Shown here: one piece after another, positions 22,304 to 31,690 of the stretch
How the letters are laid out: the number at the start of each line of letters is the position of its first letter
How positions within the stretch are numbered: the stretch's first letter is position 1
From: Bombardia bombarda
Taxonomy: Eukaryota > Ascomycota > Sordariomycetes > Sordariales > Lasiosphaeriaceae
Reading direction: 5' to 3'
DNA: 64,000 nucleotides
NCBI GenBank assembly: GCA_030512295.1
Contig: JAULSR010000002.1
Span: 806,001 to 870,000, forward strand
Notes under the pieces: model-generated
Databases searched by the model: none
Told to the model about the DNA's origin: nothing
Seen by the model: the letters and a program-made list of their open reading frames with translations, nothing else
Program-made: the position numbers and the translations under genes

Positions 22304-23995
22304 TCATTTCTTGTAGAATATCTCTCCATCGGGAATGGCCCGGTCGATCTGCCAGTTAGCGGACGCGACGTTGCCCTGGTCGTCAATCCGGAACTCTGCT
22401 TTGTGAAACCCTTGAAGAGGCTGGGGGAACAGGGCCTCCTTCAGCTGGAGACCGCGATCGGCACCGGGCCAGAAGAACACATTGTAGTGATAGTGGCGCA
22501 GGTCATACGCACTTTCCTCGACCGACATGGGCACCATCTTGAGACCCTCGCCACCGGGCAGCACCCCGACGTCGAGGAAGAAGTTGCCAGCCCGGTTGTA
22601 GTACTTCCCGGCATAGGCTTCCAGTGGCAGGCTGGGGGACGTGCCGTGCACCTGCTCGGCAGCTAGCTTCGCGGCTGTGACCGGGAATGGGCTCAGGGTG
22701 CTTGCGGCGATGCGCCGCCCCAATTCCACGTACTCGTTCGGCTCAGGCACGTCTAGCAGCGCTTCCAGGAGGTTCTGGGAGATGAAGTCGGGCGTATCGA
22801 ACAGGTCGAACGTGTTTCCAAGCACAACTATCGCGGTCTCCGTGTCCGGCAGAAGGTACACGGAGCTGAGTGCGCCAATCACAGACCCATGATGATACAC
22901 GAGGCGGCGCGGCGTAGTGCCCTTGGCGAGAACGGGTACGTTTGGGACCTTCGAAGGGATTGAGGCTCGTGATGCTGACCTTGGCAGGGAGATTGGTAAG
23001 AACCCATTCAGGCCCATAGTCACTCTCCTCTGTGACCTTGTTATGCGGCGTCCACTGGGCTGATACATGCGTGAAAGGCGAGCCGGGGGTTTGGGCTTGA
23101 CCTGTGGATGCTTGGTCTTTGGCTGCCGCCATCCACGCGCCGTAGAGATGGAGGAGTTCGTTGACAGTGCTCTTGACTGCACCGGCTGCAGCACGAGCAC
23201 TTCCTGCGTGGTATGGTTTGGGAGGGATCTCGTACGGAGTTGCGTCGCTCAGAGCCTGGTAGCACTTGGTCACGTTCTTCCACTCCCCGGCGATTGCTTC
23301 CAGGGAGGATCGTTCCAGGCCAAGAGGCTTGAAGAGCGTGCGCTGAAAGAGAGACTCGAGGTCTTCGCCGGAGACGGACTCCATGATCTCACCTAGAAGG
23401 CCGTAGCCCCAGTTCGAGTACATGAAGCTAGACCGGAACGGCACGAGAGGCTGCAGGAAGCCGACGATCTTGGCCGTCTCGGACTTGTCCACCAGGACCT
23501 TAGCGCCCTTCTGCAACCAGAAGTTGTTGCCGGCCGTGATTCCGAGGCGATGAGCCATGAGATTGAGCAGAGTGGCCTCGGTCGCGAGCTCCTTGTATTT
23601 GACATTGTCGCTGGCGTCCCGGTACTCCGGCACAAGGTCCGCAAGCTTGGTCTCGAGCGAGACCTTGCCGTCCTTGACCAAGGACGTCAGCGCGTTCGCG
23701 GCCATCGCCTTGCTCATGGACGCGATGTAGAAAGTCGTGTCGCTGTCCGGTGCAATCTTAGCCTCCATGTCGCGGTAGCCAAAGTTGGCCCTGTAGATGA
23801 CATGGCCATGGCGGAGCACCCCCGAGGGAGATACCGGCGTTGCCTGCGATGCTCCGGAGTTCCTCAATGTCAGAGTTGGCGCTCTCCAGTCGAGCAATGA
23901 TATCTGCATAGTCACCCTGGGAGGCCCTGGGACGCGATGCGAGTTAGTACCGATGCGCAGAATGCGGCGGAGGCTTCATAGGACTTGACATACAT
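22304..23995 (-). pseudogene. Beta-lactamase-like serine hydrolase with three one-base frame lesions
   Basis: The gene encodes a class C beta-lactamase/transpeptidase-like protein of about 560 residues spread over three frames. Conserved elements are present: nucleophile motif IASMSKAMAA (S-x-x-K), YSNWGYGLLGE (Y-x-N) and YHHGSVIGALSS in the third motif position. Probable start is ATG at 23995 (MYVKSYEASAAF). Reading needs three one-base skips: at 23912-23914, where a TGA follows GGG before DYADIIARLE; in a run of five G (plus-strand C, 23819-23823) before VLRHGHVIY; and at 22941-22946 between LNPFEG and VPVLAKGTTP. None looks like an intron. In fungi such enzymes include esterases and acyltransferases of specialised metabolism. 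Two of three lesions lie in homopolymers, so assembly error remains possible. Confidence 0.8.
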
Positions 23996-24331
23996 GGTGG
24001 TAGGCTTGAATGATGAAAAAGGCCCGAGGTATGAGTAGCGGAAACTTGTGCCTTAAGAGGTCGACCTTGGAGTCTCTGAAACACGATTCTCACCAAAGGT
24101 ACACCTAGCATCAAATACCTGCTTTTGCCATAGAACACACCTACCTTAGGTCTGTTGGTGACTTTTAAGTGAGCCAATAGTCTGGCATCTAAGTGATAAG
24201 AACGTACGTGGCCCGAGGCAGATGTAAAGGATCCGTAGCATGAACTATTGACTTCAACCCAACCCCTTGTTTGTTTCCAGTCGGACGTGTTGAAAGGCAG
24301 TTTCTCTTTACAAGACTTCGTAGTACTCGCC
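23996..24331. promoter_or_regulatory. Divergent intergenic region between beta-lactamase-like and Pth11-like genes
   Basis: Only 336 bp separate the two divergent start codons, so the promoters must overlap or be shared. The sequence next to the beta-lactamase start is pyrimidine-rich on the coding strand. Confidence 0.45.
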
Positions 24332-25684
24332 ATGTCTTCCGATCACTCGGGTTATATCATCCAACCAGCGGGAAGCTCGTCGATAACAGAAGATACATTC
24401 TACGTAAGTCTTATGCAATGAACAATGTTTCTGACTGAAGCTGGATGTTGAGACTGACCTGTTTGTTTCGAAACACCTGTTAGATAACAGCATAGCTCTT
24501 CGTTGGCATCTGCACCACTTCATTCCTTACCAGGGCCTACATTCGATGGATTTGCTTCCACCGGCTGCTGGTCGAAGACTGGCTCATGCTCGTGGCACTG
24601 ATGCTACACAACGGTGAAGCTATCCTGGCTCAGATCTTCGTCAGGCACAGTTTTGTCATGGAAGCGGCCGAGCGAGGTGACTACCCTGTAGTCACGCCAG
24701 AATTCTTCAATAACTCGCGCCGGGGTCTGGTTGCCCTTTTCACCGTGACGGTGGCCACCACTGTCAGCGTCACGATTGTGAAGATCAACTTCTTGCTCTT
24801 CTTCCGCCGCCTGGGAAACAGCATTCGCGCCTTCACCATCGCCTGGTGGCTTGTCTTGATATTCACTGTTGGCGGCAGCCTCGTTCAGATCGGAATGATA
24901 GACTTCCAGTGGCTCTCCGGGCAACCCGAGTACATTTTCAGCGCAAACTATACGAGCGAGGACGCCCTAAAGCGGAATTACTTTAATGCCATCTTTTCCG
25001 TTGTAGTGGATGCCATTTCGGATGCTATGAGTGAGTTCCCCTGGCACTTTTACCCACGTTTCACCACACTAACACGAGCTTCTTTGCCTAAGTCATCGCG
25101 TTCCCGGTCGCCATCCTCTGGAAAGCGCGGATCGAGCTGTGAAAGAAGCTTATTCCCACATTCGTCTTCAGTCTTGTGGCCATGACCATTGCCGTTACAA
25201 TTACGCGCGGCAGCGTCTTCCACGAAGTCTACAGATCGATAGGGACCGAAGGCGCCAAAGAGCAGAGTGTGTCATGGACATGGTTCTGGTTCTGTGTCGA
25301 GTTCAGCGTCAGCAAGTCTCCCATCTATCTCTCCTTCCTCCACCACTAGTTGCAAAAGTCTCAAAGCTAACCAATAACAACAAAAATGCAGCCTACATTG
25401 TCGCCTGCATCGTCTCGTTCCGCACCCTCTTCGTGCACAAGGGGAACCAAAACAGCGAGCGCTATCGGCAGCAACAGCAGCGCGACGAGGCCTACCGCAG
25501 TGCCATGCGCCGTCGCGGATGGCGCTCCAAAGCGCGCGAGTTCCACGACAGCGTGCTCGAGACATGTAAGGACATCGAGGGTTCGTGGTCCTTGAGCGAG
25601 GACTCGTACGCCATGGGCCGTGGCGGGCTGCCAATGCCCCCATCGGGCCTCATGACGGTCGATTTCAGCAATGATGACAACTAG
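24332..25684 (+). pseudogene. Pth11-like seven-helix membrane protein (fungal rhodopsin-type domain) with an in-frame stop
   Basis: Four exons (24332-24403, 24496-25030, 25093-25311, 25392-25684) give 372 codons plus stop. Exon 2 has the family pattern TRAYIRWICFHRLLVEDWLML and ANYTSEDALKRNYFNAIF; exon 4 continues YIVACIVSFRTLF and ends in a hydrophilic tail. Exon 3 reads IIAFPVAILWKARIEL, then TGA at 25140-25142, then KKLIPTFVFSLVAMTIAVTI, so the protein is interrupted exactly where relatives have an Arg; CGA to TGA would explain it. Intron 3 begins with GCAAGT, a GC-AG intron, since this is the only donor that keeps the frame. The family is plasma-membrane GPCR-like; Pth11 of Magnaporthe senses surfaces. 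Function here is unknown and probably lost, unless the stop is an error. Confidence 0.8.
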
Positions 25685-27703
25685 ACCGAGCGGACGAATA
25701 AGACGGACAAGTTGGCCTCTCTTGAACGCTCCGTTTCGATTCAAAGCCTGGAACCCACGCATGCACGCAGCGTTAGCTTAGCGCGCTAATAAATAAGCGG
25801 GATTTAGATGGGTAAGGTACCTCAGGCGAAGATGGTTTTGTTTGTACCTTACGCAGGAAGTATTGAGCGCAGCCTTTGACCTTCGTAGGTAACCGATCTG
25901 ACGATGACAAAACCTGAATAAGGTACGGCATGGAGCAACAAGTCTGGCAACAACCCCATTATCTGACATGGCTCGCACCTTCCCACAGTCTACTGTAGCA
26001 CCAGCAAGTACCTTCAAAGGCCCCACTGTTAGTAGAGTATATTTTCCTCACATTGAATTTCTGGGGGGACTTGTCTTTGTCTCATAACAGATCTGCTAGC
26101 ACGAGTACAATGACCCGGTAGTTCAGAGACTTATTGCTCCATTAATCTGCGCCATCCACGAGACTGCACGAGAATGGGTGTTGGGCCGGTTCAGGGTCTG
26201 CGAAGATGTGTGTCTATTCTAGGCTAATCTGCGCGAGGCCGAAAATATCGACAATACGTACAAAGCAAGCGGAATAACAAGATGCCGAAGTGGTGACGGC
26301 TGGATGACTAATAGGGATGACTAATCCTCAACAATGGGAGATCCATACCACGAACTTCAACACACCACCTTGGCCGCACTTTGAAAATCAGAGATTGCTT
26401 GCCTCGCCCGGTACCCAATCGTCCTGTGCTGCAAGCTAGATTCTACTAGGGGCTGCCACGCCTCCAGGTTTCCATTTCGAACGACGACATGATCCGTACC
26501 ATGTAATAGGGTGCAATCGAAATGATCCATGTAGTTCAAGCACGCAAATGTACCGTGCTGTGCTGCAATGCATGGTGCACGGCGCACGGCGTGGTCTATT
26601 TATTCTAGGGTACACCAACCCCGACTGCCTGACGCCACCCACTCTAGCTGTGCGACTTGCCCAATACCGTGGATTTAAACAATGCCATTGCTTGGTTGGC
26701 GGCACGCCACACGTGCACTATGAGCACACACTGTATTTAACTTGAAAGCGATGCGGCACGGTTCACAGCAGTGCGACATCAACCAGAAACATGGAAAGCT
26801 TCCATTCCCATTTCGTCAAATACACGTTCTAAGCGCCATGTCATCAACCTAATGTCGGCACATTTATAGTACCTAAGCGGTCTTGCTGCATGGACCAGCA
26901 AGCTAAACGCAAAGATCTTGGTAAGCTACATATGGTCGACCTTACAAGCCTTGAAGATTTAGTCCTGATGAGTACTTAGTATCATCAAATAGCTTGGGCC
27001 GAGTTGTGTGCCTAAGTTAGCCTAGCACCCACCTCCTTGACATCAATCATTCATATCACCCAACTCGGTTACCTTGGCATCTAGATGCCCTACTTCGGTA
27101 AACATAATATCCGGAGATGTGTACTGGGGCCCCTCGGTACATTTGGGTGATATGTGGCTATGGCAGCTGCTTAACTGCTTTGAGAAGTGAAACTCACAGT
27201 ACCGTTACTAGCAATCACGCTAGACCAGCTGAAGAGATTCCAGTCAGTGGCACGCACATGGAAGCCATGGCACAGACTCGGACTTGGTATCAACGTTAAT
27301 AAGCTTTGGAGCTTGGCTCTCATACCTGTCTGTCAGAGCAGAGGCATGTGACGGTACAATATAGGCGAGTACCTCCTGGGTGAGAGCAGTGCCCTGTTGG
27401 TGATACTACACCCTCAGCTTTGAGTTATCGGCTTCTATCAGTTTGAAGTCCAAGCCCGATTGCTCGTTGTGGGTTGGTATGATGATAGGAAAGGTAAGCA
27501 GCAACTTGATGAAGCACCGGCTTTCTAAAGACTAAGATCTCGACGTTCACACCACACAGCCGAGTGCTGGCTGGGATCGCTGATATAGTCTATGCGCTTA
27601 GATCGCCTACGACACCTATCAAAGAAATTTCAATAAAGAACTAAGTACTGGCTGCTCTTGTCTTTAAATCTCCCAATATCTGCAGGCAGTATAGCGGTCT
27701 ATG
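25685..27703. other. Two-kilobase intergenic region, no gene seen
   Basis: No open frame longer than about 90 codons and none with a recognisable domain. Composition is mixed and no RNA gene was found. Confidence 0.5.
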
Positions 27704-27763
27704 CTGTTAATCTTACAGCAAAACTGTTAATCTTATAGCAAAACTGTTAATCTTATAGCAAAA
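27704..27763. repeat. Three tandem copies of a 20-bp unit next to the P450 start
   Basis: The unit CTGTTAATCTTATAGCAAAA is repeated three times without spacers; the first copy differs by one base. The array ends 12 bp before the ATG of the P450 relic, so it lies in the former promoter or 5' leader. Confidence 0.9.
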
Positions 27764-27775
27764 CTGCTCGAAAAC

Positions 27776-29667
27776 ATGTCTTCCTCTTTGGCAGTGCTAT
27801 CTGCCACCTCCTTCTCACTGTTCATCCTATGGGTGGTTTACTGTGGTTACTGCCTGTACAGCAACTATGTTGAAGCCCGCAAGATTGGCGTCCTTATCCG
27901 TGTCATACGCATCAGCCATCTGAACTATCTATGGCTCCTTATAGACAAGCGTGTCATCTCGATGGTAAAACAGCTACCCGGACCACTCGGGGACAACAGC
28001 TTTACACGGTACAACTACCGCGGTTGGCATGAGCATGACAGCACTCGATCTCATGACGAGATGGGCGATGCCTTCGTTGTGGTCACACCCGATCAGAACT
28101 GGCTTTATCTCGCAAACCCGGATGCGTTGACGGATACGTGGTGGAGATTTTCCGCGATATGTCGAGATAACAGGTATTTATGACCCATTTTCCCAGAATA
28201 GTTGCACCCAACTATGAAAACTAACTAATTCTCCTTGTCTCAATACAGCCATGCTCGATGTCTTTGGCGGGCCGAACATAGCAACTGTAAGTAGAGTTTC
28301 CTGTGAACCAGCATCCCTACCGATATGACAGACCTGCCAGATAATCTAACTTGTCCACAAAGGCATCTAGCGCATGCAACAAGTCCCTCAACGAGCAGTG
28401 CAACGCAGTAGTCTGGACAGAGGCGGCCTCCCTTACCACAGAAATGGCCCGATACTGGTCCGACAAGCAATGCTTCTCCACCGTGGCCGAGGACGTGCGC
28501 ACCCTCTCTCTACACATCCTCTGCCGAGCCTGTTTCGGCAAGTCATTCCCCTTCGTCGGCCACGACCAGGTAGAAGAGAACAGCCCATCCGCCAGCTTCA
28601 GACGCTCCCTCCTCACCATCATAGACCACGCCCTGCTCATCCTCGCCCTCGGCCCCAAATTCTTCAACAAACCCTGGCTGCCCCGCCGCCTCAGACGCCT
28701 GGGAGAAGCCTGCGCAACCTTCAAGGACCACATGACCCGCCTCTACCACGACGAGCAGCGCACCATCCTCAACGACTACAAAGCCGACTCTTCCACCACC
28801 CTCGTGGCCTCGCTCATCCGCGCCTCCCAGCACAGGCAGGCCGGCGAGGGCGCCCTCACCGAGGCGGAGATCTACGGCACCATGTTCGTCTTCAGCTTCG
28901 CCGGCCACGACACCACCTCGCACGCCCTCACCTTTGCCATGTTCTACCTCGCCGCCAACCCGGCCGTGCAGGCCTGGCTCAAGGAGGAGCTCGTCCGCGT
29001 GCTCGGCGACCGTCCCTGCTACGAGTGGGACTACCACGCCGACTTCCCCCGGCTCCAGCGCTGCCTCGCTATCCTATGCGAGACGCTACGTCTCAAGACG
29101 CCAGTGGCTGAAGTCAAATGCGCCGCCGGCGCGAATGGGGGCGGTCAAGTTCAAACAGCCAGCAGCGACAAGACTACATATGTGTAGTCACAAGACTACA
29201 TATGTGTAGTCCCTGAGAGTTGAGGACAAGACCCACCTCGTCATACCCGCTGGCACCTTGATCATACCCAGCTACGTTCACGTGCAGAAGCACACCAAGT
29301 ATTGGGGCTCGGAGTGGAAGCCATCGCGCTGGATCAGCTCAACCTCTGGTCAAAGGTCTGGAAGCCCAGAGTCTGGAGACAGCAGCAGCAGACCTGAGCT
29401 TCTGCTGCCGCCACCGTCACGAGGCAATTTCCTTTCCTCGGATGGTCCGAGGGCGCACGCGACTGTCCGGGGAAAAAGTTCTCGCATGTCGAATGGGTGG
29501 CTACCATGGCGGCGCTGTTTCGAGACTGGAAGGTAGATCCCCTGCGGTATGGCCAGGAGACGTCCGAGGATGCACAAAAGAGAGTGCTGGATATGATTGA
29601 GACGAACACGGGATATGGAGAGCTATTGCTGCAGTTGAATGACCCAGAGCGCACGCCGTTGGTTTAG
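27776..29667 (+). pseudogene. Cytochrome P450 monooxygenase pseudogene
   Basis: A membrane-anchored P450 can be followed in pieces: N-terminal hydrophobic anchor, QLPGPLGD hinge, AMLDVFGGPNIAT (exon 28249-28286), I-helix FAGHDTTS, K-helix ETLRLKTPV with ExxR, and the heme loop WSEGARDCPGKKFS ending at a TAG. At least three lesions break the frame. Near 28133-28135 two bases seem missing before RGGDFPRYVEIT. At 29168-29211 a 22-bp unit occurs twice in tandem, bringing a TAG at 29185, between SSDKT and the continuing LRVEDKTHLVIPAG. Near 29435 one base seems missing before the heme loop. The stretch normally carrying W-x-x-H-R after the second intron is also short. Multiple independent lesions make real decay likely. 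The catalysed reaction cannot be inferred. Confidence 0.88.
29168..29211. repeat. Perfect 22-bp tandem duplication inside the P450 relic
   Basis: The unit, from ACAAGACTAC to TGTGTAGTC, occurs twice back to back with no mismatch. Its core GACTACATATGTGTAGTC is nearly palindromic. It interrupts the coding frame and carries TAG stops. Confidence 0.92.
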
Positions 29668-29816
29668 AGCAAGAGGTGATGCGATGAGAGGGACTGTATT
29701 GGCAAAGTGTAGTACTGGTAGTATTTGTACATGTAAGATACAAAACCAGGTTCCAAATAGTAGTCTTCTTTCTGTATCAGTCCTCCTACTCGCCAATAGT
29801 AGTAACAATGTGCCGT

Positions 29817-31000
29817 CTAAAAGAACCGGCCCAAATACTCGTGCACCTTTTTCACCGTCGTAGGATTCGAGTAATGAAGCCAAAAGTCGTGTCCCGTCTG
29901 CTTTGGAATATAATACTCAAAGTTGCTAGCATTAGGAAACTTCCATTCCTTGATCACAGCCAGTCTAGCCTCGCAGGCCGCTATCGGCGTCGTACACCCT
30001 AAAGCATCCAACTCGCCCGTCACAATCAGCACGGGCTTCGTGTATGCAGTGGCCACCGCGCCGACGAAGAAGGTCGGCTCGACTAGCTCGCCAAGGGCGG
30101 CCGTGTCGGTGCCCTGGAAGTCGCGCAGGGCCACGGCCTTGTCGTAGGCACCGGCAAAGAAGGCGGCTTCGTGCTCCGACGCGAGGGCCCATGTTAGATA
30201 GCCTGGGGCTAGGCTGGAGAACCGCTGCGGGAAGACGGTAGACGCGGGGAGGTAGGTGAAGGTCCCCGGGTTGATGGCGCTGGAGTAGCCTGTTAGAATG
30301 AGGGCATCGATATCGGTTGGGTGGAGGGCTGCCAGGAGGGCACCGGTTCCAGAGCCGTAGGAGTGGCCGACCTGTTTATTGGGTGGCGAGTCAGTTGCTA
30401 TGTGGAAGAAAGAACATAGGGGGTTCTGCGTACCACGACGATCTTGCTGAAGCCTTGGCCGAGGGGGTTGTTCCTCGCGTTGCTGCGAATCGCACTGATT
30501 ATCTGGTGGGCGATCTCAACATGAAGCTGGCCCTGGACCACAGTCAGGGGGTCTGGATGCTGAGGATTGGAGCCATGGCTGAGCCGGTCGATGGCAAGGG
30601 TGTGGTAGCCCTTTGCGTTGGCTGGCTTCTGCCAGCTGTACTGGTCCCCTTCTCCACTGCCGGACCACATGGTCTTGTTATACCCAAGGCCGTGAATCAG
30701 GATCTGCAGGGTTTGCTGTTTGAGACACGAGACTCGCGGCTTGCAGTAGACGCCGTTGATAGTATAGACTCCGCTGACGGCCTGGGTGCCATTGGTTGCA
30801 ACGCCAGGTGGGCTGAAGGAGGCGTTGAAGAAGTCGATGATGGCAGTCTTGTTCTGGGGGTCGGGAGGGTTGGTGAATACCGTGTTCTGAGCAGCAGCTG
30901 CGACTTTGAACGACACGTCAGAGCACTCGCTTGGGGACTTCACTGCTGCTGCCGTAGATAAAGTCACCCAGAATAGGGAAAGAATAGTTGAGGTGAACAT
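29817..31000 (-). CDS. Secreted alpha/beta hydrolase (esterase/lipase-like)
   Basis: Two exons (31000-30434 and 30371-29817) joined in phase 0 across a 62-bp intron give 373 residues. The N-terminus MFTSTILSLFWVTLSTAAA is a signal peptide. The core shows ILIHGLGYNKTMW (oxyanion region), the nucleophile elbow VGHSYGSGTG with Ser193 formed right after the splice, PVLIVTGELDALGC carrying the acidic residue, and the catalytic His in TGHDFWLHY near the C-terminus. Several N-glycosylation sites lie in the N-terminal half. An extracellular ester or lipid hydrolase is likely, substrate unknown. A TATAAA element lies about 70 bp upstream. The gene is intact although it directly adjoins the convergent P450 relic. 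Confidence 0.9.
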
Positions 31001-31690
31001 CTTGACTGAGTAGTTGGTGAGGAATGAAGTAGTAGCAAGAGAAGAAGGTATGAAGCAGATGTAACGGATTTATACAACCAATTCTCCCATGAAATCCGAT
31101 GCGGACTGAACCGCTGGAAGGACATTTGGTGTCATTGATAAGCGTTAGAAATAGAGAAGGTCTCGACATACCATGCAATGGGAGCCATTTTAAATGACCC
31201 CCCGCCTAGCACCAGACGAATTGTTTTGAAGGAAATTGATCACGCTGCTGATCTCTTCCATGTTAGTTGCAATTGGGCCGTATGCTCGCGTACATTTATG
31301 AGCCCAGCCGTGCAAGTACGACTTCGTGGTCGGTGGCATAGTTGTCGGTGGTGTAGATAAGGTGATTGTTAGTGGTGGGTGGTTAATTTACACCATACAA
31401 TGATATGGCGCAGAAAATGCACCTTTATTCGTATTGTGCAAAGCTTTGGGGGCTCAGAGCTTTGTATGCAGAATTACGGCACGTCTTTCGGAATGTGCAG
31501 TGCCTGGAGACCTTCTGTTTCTCTGGTGTTGCTATTGGCAATAGGTACCTACTTAGGTAGGTAAGGTACAAATGACATGTTCGCAAGTTCGGGTCTTCGC
31601 GTTCTGTAGGAAGGAACGATCAATAACTCTGCCCCTGGCACTTGCCTGCCACCTACCTAGTCTAGTCCAGGTCTTATAAACCATATGTCA
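31001..31690. other. Intergenic region upstream of the hydrolase, no gene seen
   Basis: About 690 bp between the hydrolase start and the 3' end of the carotenoid oxygenase gene. It includes AGGTAGGTAAGGTAC-type simple sequence near 31545-31570. No coding frame is supported. Confidence 0.5.
31069..31074 (-). promoter_or_regulatory. TATA box of the secreted hydrolase gene
   Basis: TATAAA on the minus strand, about 70 bp upstream of the start codon, in correct orientation and at a usual distance. Confidence 0.45.

Noticed and set aside
23078..23144. Possible intron to explain the frame change in the beta-lactamase-like gene
   Set aside because: No donor/acceptor pair of acceptable length reconciles the frames; single-base changes fit the conserved motifs better.
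23929..23995. GTATGT...CCCAG intron at the start of the beta-lactamase-like gene with a good ACTAAC branch point
   Set aside because: It would need an upstream exon, but no start codon in a compatible phase is present before it.
28374..29111. 245-codon Arg/His/Pro-rich frame inside the P450 relic
   Set aside because: Shadow frame of GC-rich P450 coding sequence; no family resemblance.
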